Assembly: GCA_937921775.1 (NCBI GenBank)
Contig: CAKZUK010000164.1
Location: forward strand, 1-40,738
Length of the DNA stretch: 40,738 bases
Reading direction: 5' to 3'
Source of the DNA: an uncultured Saprospiraceae bacterium
GTDB taxonomy: Bacteria; Bacteroidota; Bacteroidia; Chitinophagales; Saprospiraceae
Shown piece by piece: positions 28,927 through 37,911 of the stretch (within the stretch, counting starts at the first letter, position 1; every line of letters starts with the position of its first letter). The notes under the pieces were generated by a model. That model was not told the origin of the DNA and ran no database searches. It worked only from the letters and a program-made list of their open reading frames with translations. The position numbers were made by a program, and so were the translations under genes.

Positions 28927-30111
28927 TCATTCCACCTGCACATCCACCCAAATCAACAAGTGATCAGAAGCCTTCTTCTCCTTTACCAAATTATATAATG
29001 CTTCCCCCTCCGCTGGCCAGAATACGCCAGAGCTGATCACCTCCATCGTTTTGGAGGGAATGACATAGTCTATTCGTTTGCCGAAAAATGAGGTGTCGTA
29101 CGCAGGATCACCTTTATCTCCCTTTTTTTGATTAAATCCTTGTCCTCCCTTGCTTTTTGGAATCAATGGTCCGATAGTTGGCATTGGATTAACTAATGAT
29201 GATGTGAGTAGTTGATCAATGGCTCCGGTAGGAGAGTCACCATCGAGTGGGTCGGCATTGAGGTCGCCCATGATGACGAAATGTTCACCAGATTTTAAGC
29301 CACCTTTTTTGTTGTTGTCGTCAAGAAGATAAGTCTCATTGGAGATATAATCTTTGAGCAAGCGTATCTCGTCGTAGTTGCGGAGGCCGTTGCGATCTTC
29401 TGGGCCATCGAAGACAGGGGGAGTAGGATGCGCTAAGATGGTGTGGACGGTTTTTCCATTAGGTAACTGAAGGGGTATGTCGATATGATTTTTAGATGAC
29501 AATCGAAATTTGGACCAAGCCTCCTTGCTGTAATAAGGTGTATCGTCAGCTAGTATAGGTTGGCGGGCGTTTGGCATCTTAGACCAAAGGAATTTTTGGT
29601 AAGAACGTATTTGTTTTTCATCAAGCGGAAATTTAGAAAGCAATGCAAAGGCATATTGACCTTCGTACTTTCCAAAGCCAAAAGCATCGTTTGGAAGTTC
29701 TACTTTTCCATCACGATTGTAGTCAACCTCACTTGCAATACCAGTATTGGATGGAACCTGAATGAGGTAGGGGTAGGTGATGGGTTTTTCTCCATGTTGA
29801 CCAATGCTTAGGTAGTTGTTTTGAAAATCCTTTAGCAGCTGGCCTGTTTCATCATAGTCGAATTCAAAGAGGCCAAGTACATCAGGTTTAAGGTGTTGGA
29901 TGACCGCAGCTACATTTTTAATTTGAGTGTCTGCTCCCGATTGTAGGTCTTTGGCAAGCTGACCTTGTTCGCTTCTGAAAAGTGCAACGTTGTATGAGGC
30001 AAATCGGATGGTCTCCACTTTTTGTAATCTAGTATCACGAAGCTTATTACAAGATAAGATGATAAAGGGTAGGAGGCAGGTGATAAGTGTTTTGTAAGAT
30101 AAAAGTTTCAT
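28927..30111 (-). CDS. Exported endonuclease/exonuclease/phosphatase-family lipoprotein
   Basis: This 394-aa protein begins with a lipoprotein signal (MKLLSYKTLITCLLPFIILSC; lipobox Cys21). The rest is an EEP (DNase I-like) fold with its motifs in order: ASYNVALF (Asn41), GLFEFD (Glu83, metal site), AHPTPP (His228), GDLNADPLDG (Asp283 and Asn285), RIDYVIPS, and the catalytic SDHLLIW near the C-terminus (Asp383-His384). Such secreted EEP proteins hydrolyse phosphodiesters or phosphomonoesters, and extracellular nuclease or phosphatase activity is likely. The substrate is not predictable. The insert NTGIASEVDYNRDGKVELP contains a DxNxDGKxxxP-like loop that may bind Ca2+. It is a single gene with no partner in an operon. 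Confidence 0.88.
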   Translation of the reverse strand: MKLLSYKTLITCLLPFIILSCNKLRDTRLQKVETIRFASYNVALFRSEQGQLAKDLQSGADTQIKNVAAVIQHLKPDVLGLFEFDYDETGQLLKDFQNNYLSIGQHGEKPITYPYLIQVPSNTGIASEVDYNRDGKVELPNDAFGFGKYEGQYAFALLSKFPLDEKQIRSYQKFLWSKMPNARQPILADDTPYYSKEAWSKFRLSSKNHIDIPLQLPNGKTVHTILAHPTPPVFDGPEDRNGLRNYDEIRLLKDYISNETYLLDDNNKKGGLKSGEHFVIMGDLNADPLDGDSPTGAIDQLLTSSLVNPMPTIGPLIPKSKGGQGFNQKKGDKGDPAYDTSFFGKRIDYVIPSKTMEVISSGVFWPAEGEALYNLVKEKKASDHLLIWVDVQVE

Positions 30112-30740
30112 GACTTAGTTAATTGTTCTGATCAGTTACTTATAGAAGTTGTTTGAAAATATCTAGATTAAAAGAACATAAAGTTTCATTAAAAAGATAT
30201 TAAAAGCTTAAGGTAATTAACGGGAGATTCATCAAAATCAGTAGTTTACAGAGAATTAGTGCACTGCTAACTAAGAAATAATAAAAAAGTTACATTTTTT
30301 TTAATCTAAATTGAGCGAATTGCAGCATGTTATATTAGGATCGTTTTTGTGGATTACGGTCCGTTTCGAATACTTAATAATTTGATACTCAATAGCGTTC
30401 TGTTTTTCTTGAATGTTCCACGCACAAAAGTGCAAATTTTTTAAATGATGAGAAAGGATAATTGTGAATCCTCTATTTTGGTTTCCTTAGGATTTCGATT
30501 TTGTAATGCAATTAATTTTCCCCATTTTTGTAGTCCTCGATTAAGAAGGGTAATCAACAAGCTAACCATTTAGTTTAGGGCAAATTTAGATGATCACTTT
30601 TTAAAAGATCGCTAATTCAGTTTTCTCTGACTACTGATACTTTTGAGAACAACACATATCTAGTTTTACATATTAGTTTTAATCTCGTCCAATATTACAC
30701 GTGAGGGTAACAAGTATTGGGCTTATAAATAATCTGACGA
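30112..30740. other. 629-bp spacer upstream of dnaA
   Basis: This AT-rich divergent region lies between the EEP lipoprotein (minus) and dnaA (plus), and it presumably carries both promoters. The only near-match to a DnaA box is TGTGGATTA at 30348-30356 (one mismatch to TGTGGATAA). A second, poorer one (TGTGAATCC) lies near 30463. A small hairpin GCAC-AAAA-GTGC at 30422-30433 is followed by a short T-run. With so few boxes I do not call an origin. No good TTTG-N19-TAnnTTTG promoter was found. Confidence 0.4.
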
Positions 30741-32195
30741 ATGATAAAAGATTGCGTTGCCGTGTGGGATAACTGTCTTCAGACGATAGGCAGAAATGTG
30801 AATCCTCAGAGTTTCAAAACCTGGTTTGAACCTATTAAGCCCGTAAGGCTTGATAATGACGCATTAACTATTCAAGTACCCAATAAGTTTTTTTATGAAT
30901 GGTTGGAAGAGCATTACGTGGCTCTACTCAAAATGACTATCCGCCAGGAACTAGGCGCTGGTGGCCGTTTGGAATATCAAATTCTAATGGCAAAACAACC
31001 AGAGACTAACAGCAACAAATATAACGGAGCTACTAATAGCAACTATAATGGCAAGGCTAGTGGCAAAAAGAAAATAGATATTTCATCTCCAGGAAGCATT
31101 GACTCTGATAGTATCAAGAATCCATTTGTTATTCCTGGTATCAAGAAATTGAAAATAGACTCTCAACTCAACCCTAATTATACATTTGATAATTTTATCG
31201 AAGGTGATTGCAATAAGTTAGCTCGCTCTGCTGGTCAGGCTATTGCCAAAAATCCTGGAGGAACGGCTTTCAACCCATTAGTAATCTTTGGTGATGTGGG
31301 TTTGGGGAAAACACACCTTGGTCAAGCAATCGGTAACGATGTATTGGCTAGCGATCCTACTAAGACGGTACTTTATGTTTCGTCTGAGAAGTTTACCAAC
31401 CAAATCATCGATTCTATTCGTAATAATGCGGTCAATGACTTTGTCAACTTCTATCAGCTGATTGATGTTTTGATCGTAGATGATATTCAATTCCTTGCCA
31501 ATAAGGTGAAGACACAGGAGATCTTCTTCCACATCTTTAACCAGTTGCACCAAGGAGGTAAGCAAATCATTCTAACTTCTGACCGAGCACCTAAAGATTT
31601 GGATGGCATGGAAGAGCGTTTGATCTCTCGTTTCAAATGGGGATTATCTGCTGACTTACAAGCTCCAGATTTAGAAACTAGAATGGCCATTCTCGAAGAG
31701 AAGATGAATCAGGAAGGTTTGGAATTGCCACAGGATGTAGTAGAGTTTATTTGCTACAACATTAAAAATAATATTCGTGAGTTAGAAGGTGTACTAATTT
31801 CATTAGTTGCTCAGTCTTCACTCAACCGTAGAGATATTGATATTGACCTTGCTAAGGAAGTGATTAAGAACTTCGTTTCACAAATGTCAAAAGAAATCAC
31901 AGTTGGTTTCATTCAAAACCTTGTTGCTGATCACTTCGAAGTACCAGTTGAAAAACTAAAAGGTGCAACTCGTAAGCGTAGTATCGTAATTGCTCGTCAG
32001 CTTTCCATGTATCTTGCAAAGAACCTGACCAACAAGTCACTCAAGGCCATTGGTGAAAACTTCGGAGGTCGTGACCACAGTACGGTGATTTATTCTTGCA
32101 AAGCAGTACAAGATCTTTTAGATACAGATGTGATCTTTAAGGATACAGTTGCTGACTTGGAGAAGAAGATGCGTATGAGCTTGAATGAGAAGTAG
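30741..32195 (+). CDS. dnaA: Chromosomal replication initiator DnaA
   Basis: This 484-aa AAA+ protein binds DnaA boxes and opens the origin. Domain I is residues 1-80 (with WFEPIKPV and VPNKFFYEWLEEHY). A low-complexity Asn-rich linker, domain II, spans about 88-125. Domain III carries Walker A GDVGLGKT (184-191), Walker B VLIVDDIQ (243-250), sensor I ILTSDRAP and the arginine-finger region ERLISRFKWG. Domain IV has the DNA-binding signature FGGRDHSTVIYSCKAV (441-456). All key residues are present and the length is typical for Bacteroidota. The ATG start follows an A/T-rich leader. dnaN and gyrB are not adjacent, as is common in this phylum. A strong hairpin terminator follows at 32342. Confidence 0.98.
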   Translation: MIKDCVAVWDNCLQTIGRNVNPQSFKTWFEPIKPVRLDNDALTIQVPNKFFYEWLEEHYVALLKMTIRQELGAGGRLEYQILMAKQPETNSNKYNGATNSNYNGKASGKKKIDISSPGSIDSDSIKNPFVIPGIKKLKIDSQLNPNYTFDNFIEGDCNKLARSAGQAIAKNPGGTAFNPLVIFGDVGLGKTHLGQAIGNDVLASDPTKTVLYVSSEKFTNQIIDSIRNNAVNDFVNFYQLIDVLIVDDIQFLANKVKTQEIFFHIFNQLHQGGKQIILTSDRAPKDLDGMEERLISRFKWGLSADLQAPDLETRMAILEEKMNQEGLELPQDVVEFICYNIKNNIRELEGVLISLVAQSSLNRRDIDIDLAKEVIKNFVSQMSKEITVGFIQNLVADHFEVPVEKLKGATRKRSIVIARQLSMYLAKNLTNKSLKAIGENFGGRDHSTVIYSCKAVQDLLDTDVIFKDTVADLEKKMRMSLNEK

Positions 32196-32273
32196 GATGC
32201 CTGCTGACGGGGATGGGAAGCTGTCGACCTGACGCCTTTTCGCCAGACGGGCACGGATCTAACAGATTGAACG

Positions 32274-32303
32274 CCTGCCTGGCTTGACGCCAGATCAGAC
32301 AGG
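32274..32303. repeat. Palindromic intergenic repeat after dnaA
   Basis: This 30-nt element starts CCTGCCT and ends CAGACAGG, with an internal perfect hairpin CTGGC-TTGAC-GCCAG (32279-32293). The short palindrome at 1635-1654 shares both ends but lacks the centre, so the two appear to be members of one dispersed family. The preceding 32200-32270 is GC-rich with similar fragments (GACGCC, CGCCAGACGGGC) and encodes nothing recognisable. Confidence 0.45.
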
Positions 32304-32341
32304 GATTAGGACGGATTTTTTTCTAAAAACGTACTTGATCT

Positions 32342-32380
32342 AAAAAAGCCTTAAGGGAATCATCCTTTAAGACTTTTTTT
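32342..32380. terminator. Intrinsic terminator after dnaA
   Basis: The sequence runs A-tract, CCTTAAGG-type left arm, short loop, CCTTTAAG-type right arm, then seven T. It is a classical intrinsic terminator about 150 bp past the dnaA stop. The A-tract on the left could let it also serve the convergent MFS gene. Confidence 0.75.
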
Positions 32381-32486
32381 GTTTTTAATGTTACTGGCTT
32401 AGATACTCACTAGATTGGTTTGCATGCTACGAAAAAAATCTGTTTTAGCTCAGTCTGTATTCCCATTCTATCTCGCATGCCATCCT

Positions 32487-33752
32487 TTACTCCACATGCA
32501 TCGGAGCATCAATAATCTCAAGCTCCGCTTCATCAGGTATTTCTTCATTCTCAATCAAACCCTTTATAAAGATAAAACCAAACACGGCAACCGTACAAAG
32601 GACTCCACTCAAGCACCAAAGACTTGTAAAGCCATATTCCTCGGCCACATACATTCCTAGTATTGGAGCAATAATAAAAGCTACTGAAAAGGCCATACTA
32701 TACATCCCCATAAATTCTCCTCTGCGATCTTCACTCGAGCGGCTAAGCGCAAAGGAATTACTAAAGGGGAAACCAATGATCTCGCCAATACTTATTGCAA
32801 CAATAAAGAAGGCCAATGTCGCGATCCAATAACCAGGAATAATCAAAGCAAAGTAAGCTAATGCGAAAAGTAGGTAGCCTCCTATGACTAAGGTCATACG
32901 CTTAAATTTCTGCTCCAAACTATAAACCAAAGGCATTTCCAGCAATACAATCAAAATGGCATTCATCAACATCAAGAGTCCAAATTCATCTTCTGTAAAG
33001 TGTAACTCCTCTTTTACAAAAACAGGAAAGGCAGAAAACAATTGCATGAATGCAATGGCTCCAATACACTTGGTGCCAATAAAAAGCATGAAGTTTTTAT
33101 CCTGATAAGCTGATTTACTTTTGACTGGAGTAATTCCTTTTTCTTGTTTTGGTTTGACCATCTTCTTCTCAACTAAGATAGCTCTCATTAATAATGCTGC
33201 AGCAATACAAGTCACACCATCAATAATGAACAATGAGTTGTAGCCATAATGAAAAGAAATAAATCCGGTAGCAGCTGCTCCGCATCCAAAACCCAAATTA
33301 ATCGCCAAACGAATCAAAGAAAGACTCCGATTGTGATTTTCAGGAGAACTGTAAGTCCCAATAGAAGCCATACTCGCCGGTCGAAAGCAATCAATAATGG
33401 TACTAGCAAGCAAGATCATCGCACAAAACCAATAAAAGGAATGCACATACATCAAACCAAAAAAGGTAGTACCTCCAAGAATCAGCGACCAAAACATCGT
33501 AGGGTAGTAACCAACCCGGTCTGTCAACCAGCCACCAATATAAGAGCCAGCTACAGAGCCAACTCCATAAAAACTCATAGCAATACCCGCCTCCGTATAA
33601 CTAAAGCTCAATTCGGAAGTCAAATAGAGTGTCAGGAATACAATTACCATCGAACCCGTTCGGTTGATCAGCGTGATCAGAGAGAGTATCCAGATCTCTT
33701 TGGAAAGGCCCAGATAGGGCTTGATCAGAATGTCATATAAAGATGCGAGCAT
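32487..33752 (-). CDS. MFS transporter (12-TM type)
   Basis: I place the start at the ATG at 33752 (421 aa); the longer frame relies on a TTG at 33767 for five extra residues. The protein has the hydrophobic pattern of about 12 TM helices in two halves, separated by a charged central loop (about 195-215, KKMVKPKQEKGITPVKSK). The major-facilitator motif A is present between TM2 and TM3 as GGWLTDRVGYYP, and a second weaker copy is in the C-half. It is a proton-coupled or facilitated inner-membrane carrier; overall it resembles multidrug or sugar-efflux MFS proteins, but the substrate cannot be read. It is a single gene between dnaA (convergent) and the divergent DUF4890-like gene. The tail is acidic (about the last 20 residues). 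Confidence 0.88.
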   Translation of the reverse strand: MLASLYDILIKPYLGLSKEIWILSLITLINRTGSMVIVFLTLYLTSELSFSYTEAGIAMSFYGVGSVAGSYIGGWLTDRVGYYPTMFWSLILGGTTFFGLMYVHSFYWFCAMILLASTIIDCFRPASMASIGTYSSPENHNRSLSLIRLAINLGFGCGAAATGFISFHYGYNSLFIIDGVTCIAAALLMRAILVEKKMVKPKQEKGITPVKSKSAYQDKNFMLFIGTKCIGAIAFMQLFSAFPVFVKEELHFTEDEFGLLMLMNAILIVLLEMPLVYSLEQKFKRMTLVIGGYLLFALAYFALIIPGYWIATLAFFIVAISIGEIIGFPFSNSFALSRSSEDRRGEFMGMYSMAFSVAFIIAPILGMYVAEEYGFTSLWCLSGVLCTVAVFGFIFIKGLIENEEIPDEAELEIIDAPMHVE

Positions 33753-34062
33753 GTGTTGGTAATTCAAGGAGTAATTTGATAGAAAGTGTTAGAACAAGGG
33801 AATGGAAAACTTGGTTCCTTGAATCGAGAGCTTTTAAAGGTGAATGAGAAAAAATATAGAAAAAGTGTGCAAGTTAATTAATAGATTAGCTTCTAAAGAA
33901 TATAGCCTTTTCAATAGATTAGGTATTTTTACATAAACCCAAGGATTGGTAGTGATAGGAAATGAGGGTTTTGAAGGGCCATTTAACGTATACGATCGCG
34001 GGCTCTTTCAAAGCTTAATATCTTCACTTCTTCAAACCTTATTCAATTAAACTAATTACAAT
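33753..34062. other. 310-bp divergent spacer, no recognisable elements
   Basis: This region should contain the promoters for the MFS gene and the DUF4890-like gene. I see no match to the Bacteroidota consensus with correct spacing, no strong palindrome and no coding frame. Confidence 0.35.
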
Positions 34063-34575
34063 ATGAAAATTACAGTAAAATTAATCCTTTTAGTAGCGAT
34101 ATTGATCGTGGCTTCTTTCTCCAGTCTTGAGGCACAACGTGGTGGACGAGGAGGAAACCCTGAAGAAACGGCTGAGCGCCAAACGCAAATGATGACTGAT
34201 TCGCTTACTTTATCTACAGCTCAAGTGAAAAAGGTAGCTGAGATCAATCTCAAATACGCTAAGTTGACTTCTGAAAGCAGAAAGGCTGCACGTGAAAATA
34301 TGGATCCCGACGGAGACCGTGAGGCTATGCGTAATAGCATGCGTGCTATGTCTCAGAAAATTCAAGCTGAGCGAAATGATCAACTAAAAGTCATTCTTAC
34401 TTCAGATCAAATGACTCGACTTGAAAAAGTAGAAGCTAACCGAAACAGCAGAAGAGGCGAAAGAGGTGAGCGAGGTAAAAGAGGTGGAAAGAAAAGAAAA
34501 GGCAAAAAAAATAAAGAACAAAAAGCCGAGAATAAGCAGCAAGAACAAGATGAAGGCGAAATAGAAAACAACTAA
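34063..34575 (+). CDS. Spy/CpxP-like (DUF4890-type) periplasmic protein with Arg/Gly-rich ends
   Basis: This 170-aa protein has a signal peptide (1-24, cleavage near LEA|Q). The mature protein opens with RGGRGG and then has a helical core with the two LTxxQ-like repeats of the Spy/CpxP family (SLTLSTAQVKKVAEINLKYAK and LTSDQMTRLEKVEANR). It ends in a strongly basic low-complexity tail (RRGERGERGKRGGKKRKGKK type, about 128-150) and a Gln/Glu-rich end. The core fits the DUF4890 subgroup found in Bacteroidota, thought to be periplasmic chaperones or stress proteins. It lies 96 bp before a beta-barrel receptor that has its own Arg/Gly insert, so the two may be co-expressed, though a hairpin lies between them. 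The function of the basic tail is unknown; nucleic acid or acidic-polymer binding is possible. Confidence 0.75.
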   Translation: MKITVKLILLVAILIVASFSSLEAQRGGRGGNPEETAERQTQMMTDSLTLSTAQVKKVAEINLKYAKLTSESRKAARENMDPDGDREAMRNSMRAMSQKIQAERNDQLKVILTSDQMTRLEKVEANRNSRRGERGERGKRGGKKRKGKKNKEQKAENKQQEQDEGEIENN

Positions 34576-34595
34576 AAATAACTTCTGAAATTATA

Positions 34596-34629
34596 AATAG
34601 CAGAGCTTCTTTCGAGGAGCTCTGCTATT
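34596..34629 (+). terminator. Hairpin between DUF4890-like and receptor genes
   Basis: A perfect 12-bp stem (34596-34607 with 34618-34629) has a 10-nt loop. It is not followed by a T-tract, so it may be a weak terminator or attenuator that lowers expression of the receptor gene 43 bp downstream. Confidence 0.6.
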
Positions 34630-34671
34630 GCTCTGTTAAAGTGGCTTTAAATTGTCCAACCCACCTCCCTT

Positions 34672-37530
34672 ATGAAAAAAATATTACCAATACTTTTCCT
34701 CTTCTGTAGCCTCAACCTGCTGGCACAGGATTTTTCAATTTCAGGTCAGGTTTTGAATGACAAGCAAGGCGAAGCCTTAGTCGGTGCTTATGTCACCTTA
34801 TTATACCCTTGGAATGAAGAGGTGAAAACAACAGCGACCGATGCCAGCGGAAATTATGAATTGAAAAATATAGAGCAGGGTGGTTACAAACTAAAATTTA
34901 CTTATCTCGGATATGCCGATTTAGTAAAAGAAGTGACCGTGAATGCTTCTGTAAATATGGGAACCACTCGTTTGAAAGAAGGTTCACTAGACTTGAATGA
35001 AGTGCAAGTCACAGAAAAATTACCACTCGCCCAACAACTTGGAGATACCACTCAATATAATGCAGACGCTTTCAAAACCTTAGCAGACGCAAATGCTGAA
35101 CAGCTCCTCGAAAAAATGCCAGGTGTCATCATCGATGGAGGAAAGGTACAGGCGCAAGGCGAGGATGTAAAGCAAGTACTTGTAGATGGAAAACCATTTT
35201 TTGGAAACGATCCCACTGCAGCGCTTCGCAACTTACCTGCAGAAGTGATTTCTAAAATTCAAGTCTTTGATCAGCAAAGTGAACAAGCACAGTTTTCTGG
35301 TTTCGCTGATGGCGAAACAACTAAGACCATCAACATCATCACCAGAAAAAATATGCGAGTCGGACAGTTTGGTAAAGTCTATGCTGGTTACGGCTATGAT
35401 AATAAATACGATGCAGGTGGGAACATGAGCATCTTTGATGGAGACAGAAGAATCTCTATAATTGGTCAATCCAATAATGTCAATATTCAAAACTTTGCTT
35501 CCGAAGATTTACTAGGTGTCGTTGGAGGTGGAGGGCGTAGAGGTAGAGGAGGCCGTGGAGGTAGAGGCGGAGGACGTGGTGGAAGTCGCGGTGGATTTGG
35601 TAGTTCAAGCAATGACTTTTTAGTAAATACACAAAATGGAATTGCATCAACAAACGCATTTGGAGTCAACTATTCCGATAAACTTGGAGAGAAGGTAGAT
35701 CTAAGCGGAAGTTACTTCTTCAATTGGACCGATGTAGATGAGACCGAAGACCTGAAACGAACTTATTTGGATACAAACGAAGGGAGTGAAATTTACGACG
35801 AATCAAATTTTTCAACATCTAAGAATCTCAATCACCGCATCAACATGCGCTTGAACTGGAAAATCGATTCTGTGAACACGCTCTCCATTCGACCAAGTTT
35901 GAGCTTTCAACAAAACGATGGCTTCTCCTCGACTTATGGAGAAACCAATACCGCAGAGACCTTACTCAACCGAACCGACAATAAATTCAACTCCCAACTA
36001 TCCGGAATTGATTTCAATAATTCCTTAAGCTTTCGTCACCGTTTTGCAAAAAGAGGCCGGACGACTTCCTTAAGTTTAGGTACCAGCTACAATGACAAAA
36101 AAGGAGATAGTGATTTGTACTCCGAAGATTATTTCCAATTGAGAGATATGACCGTTGAAGATACGATTGACCAGGTAGCTGATTTGTTGTCTAAAGGATG
36201 GTCTGTCTCTTCTCGGTTCTCATATACAGAGCCAATTGGTGAGCGTTCGCAGTTGTCAGTTGATTACAGAAATACGCTAAGGAAGGATGAATCGGATCAG
36301 GAGACCTTCGAATTGCCTGAGGGTGGGGGAGAAGAACATAGTTTGTTGAACGAACAACTCAGTAGTGTGTTTACGAATACCTATCTCACCAACCAAATGG
36401 GAGGTGGCTATCGTTATAATAAAGGTCGTGACCTAAATATTATGGTACGTGCATTTTTCCAGATTGCTGATTTGAAAAGTGATTTGACTTTTCCAATTGA
36501 AGATCAAATCACTCGACGCTATTATAGCGTATTACCAATGGCAATGTTTAGGTACCGCTTTAGCAAAATGGCTAATTTGCGTTTCTTCTACAGAAGTAGT
36601 ACACAGTCGCCTTCCGTTGAGCAATTGCAAAATGTGCTAGATAATAGCAATCCACTTCAGTTATCTATCGGTAATCCAGCCTTGGATCAATCAGTCGAGC
36701 ACCGAATCAATTTTCGCTATTCCAAGACCAATACAGACAAGGCCAATGTTTTTTATTTTATGATCAATGGAAGTTTTACCAATGATTATGTAGGAACGGC
36801 TACTTACTTGTCGAGAAGCGATAACCCGATTTTTGAAGACCTCGATATTTTGCCTGGAGCACAATTGACGCGACCAGTTAATTTAAATGGCTACAGAAAT
36901 CTACGCACCTTCCTAACCTATGGTGTCCCATTACCAAAAGTAAAAGTGAATTTCAATCTTGACCTTTCGGCAAATTATACGCGAACACCCGGTTTGTTAG
37001 ATGATGCCCTTAATTATTCCAACAATGCAACTTATGGAATAGGCTTGACTTTCGCCAGTAATATTTCTGACAAAGTTGACTTTACCATCAGTACTCGTTC
37101 GAGCATCAGTGATGTAAATAATACATTGGAATCGGCCACAGATACAAGATACCTAAGTCAAAATTCTAAATTTCGTTTGGGGTGGATCTTGCCAGGAGGT
37201 ATTATATTGCGTTCTGAAATTGCACATCAGTTTTACAATGGTTTGTCCGACGACTTTAATGAGGACTACTTTTTGTGGACGGCAGGTATTGGGAAAAAGC
37301 TCTTCAAAAATCAACGTGGTGAATTGACCCTTTCTGTTTTTGATCTCTTGAATCAGAACCGAAGAGTTAGCAGAAATATTACGGACGTGTACATCGAAGA
37401 TGTGCAGAATAATGTACTGCAACGCTATGTGATGCTGAAGTTCACCTACAATTTCCTGAATTTTAATACCGGTAAGAAAATACCGCAGCGAGAGGATGAC
37501 GATGAGCGTCGTCGCCGTGATCGCCATTAA
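34672..37530 (+). CDS. Outer-membrane TonB-receptor-like beta-barrel with CarboxypepD_reg domain and RGG-type insert
   Basis: This 952-aa protein has a signal peptide (1-19, LLAQ). A CarboxypepD_reg-like Ig domain (about 22-105, with SISGQVLNDKQGEALVGAYV) is followed by a plug-like region (about 110-225, with EQLLEKMPGVIIDGGKVQAQG, VLVDGKPFF and ETTKTINIITR), then a long beta-barrel (OMP_b-brl_3 type) to the end. It is of the TonB-dependent-receptor-like family that Bacteroidota use for uptake at the outer membrane; no SusD partner is adjacent. Odd feature: at residues 285-310 (35524-35601) a Gly/Arg insert of RGG repeats (RGRGGRGGRGGGRGG-type) interrupts the first barrel strands, probably in a surface loop. 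The C-terminus is also basic/acidic (EDDDERRRRDRH) rather than the usual aromatic end. The ligand is unknown. Confidence 0.85.
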   Translation: MKKILPILFLFCSLNLLAQDFSISGQVLNDKQGEALVGAYVTLLYPWNEEVKTTATDASGNYELKNIEQGGYKLKFTYLGYADLVKEVTVNASVNMGTTRLKEGSLDLNEVQVTEKLPLAQQLGDTTQYNADAFKTLADANAEQLLEKMPGVIIDGGKVQAQGEDVKQVLVDGKPFFGNDPTAALRNLPAEVISKIQVFDQQSEQAQFSGFADGETTKTINIITRKNMRVGQFGKVYAGYGYDNKYDAGGNMSIFDGDRRISIIGQSNNVNIQNFASEDLLGVVGGGGRRGRGGRGGRGGGRGGSRGGFGSSSNDFLVNTQNGIASTNAFGVNYSDKLGEKVDLSGSYFFNWTDVDETEDLKRTYLDTNEGSEIYDESNFSTSKNLNHRINMRLNWKIDSVNTLSIRPSLSFQQNDGFSSTYGETNTAETLLNRTDNKFNSQLSGIDFNNSLSFRHRFAKRGRTTSLSLGTSYNDKKGDSDLYSEDYFQLRDMTVEDTIDQVADLLSKGWSVSSRFSYTEPIGERSQLSVDYRNTLRKDESDQETFELPEGGGEEHSLLNEQLSSVFTNTYLTNQMGGGYRYNKGRDLNIMVRAFFQIADLKSDLTFPIEDQITRRYYSVLPMAMFRYRFSKMANLRFFYRSSTQSPSVEQLQNVLDNSNPLQLSIGNPALDQSVEHRINFRYSKTNTDKANVFYFMINGSFTNDYVGTATYLSRSDNPIFEDLDILPGAQLTRPVNLNGYRNLRTFLTYGVPLPKVKVNFNLDLSANYTRTPGLLDDALNYSNNATYGIGLTFASNISDKVDFTISTRSSISDVNNTLESATDTRYLSQNSKFRLGWILPGGIILRSEIAHQFYNGLSDDFNEDYFLWTAGIGKKLFKNQRGELTLSVFDLLNQNRRVSRNITDVYIEDVQNNVLQRYVMLKFTYNFLNFNTGKKIPQREDDDERRRRDRH

Positions 37531-37556
37531 TAAGCTTTTCCTCTAAATATCGCTAG

Positions 37557-37604
37557 GTCTGTGCGGCTGACTAGAAATGTATTCGTCTGGTCAGCCGCAC
37601 AGAC
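37557..37604 (+). terminator. Perfect 15-bp hairpin after the receptor gene
   Basis: GTCTGTGCGGCTGAC (37557-37571) pairs perfectly with 37590-37604 across an 18-nt loop. It lies 27 bp past the receptor stop. No T-tract follows. The hairpin is flanked by direct copies of TCGCTAG (37550-37556 and 37608-37614). It is probably a terminator, but the flanks also fit a small mobile repeat. The rest of the 381-bp spacer (to 37911) holds only an AT-rich probable promoter region with weak TAnnTTTG-like boxes (TAGATTTC and TACATTCG). Confidence 0.6.
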
Positions 37605-37911
37605 ATTTCGCTAGAATGGCCAGTGATTGCTGAATTGAGTTAAGAAGAAAAGTTTTCGATATTACCCAGCTCAATTAATGCAAAATGGCACAGCTTAGCA
37701 AGTTCAATCTCAAGTTTTAATCCTCAATTTTGTCCACTCAAAAGACAAAAATTAGACAATCCAATGTCGCCTTTCTTCGGCAGAGCAATAATTACCTTCT
37801 AAAATCCGTCTTCTACCTTCAAATGTTAAGAAATCTTACCTATATTAGATTTCGTTACGAACGACAACAAGACTTAATTACATTCGTATAAACACATAAA
37901 AAAAATATAAC

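Noticed and set aside
30112..30740. Replication origin next to dnaA
   Set aside because: Only one near-match DnaA box and one poor one are visible, with no cluster and no clear unwinding element. GC skew over the whole chromosome would be needed to decide.
33753..33767. MFS start at TTG 33767
   Set aside because: It adds only five residues and no recognisable element; the ATG at 33752 is adequate.
34672..37530. A SusC/SusD polysaccharide-utilisation pair
   Set aside because: No SusD-like lipoprotein or glycan-active enzyme lies nearby; the barrel is of the outer-membrane beta-barrel type without its usual PUL partners.
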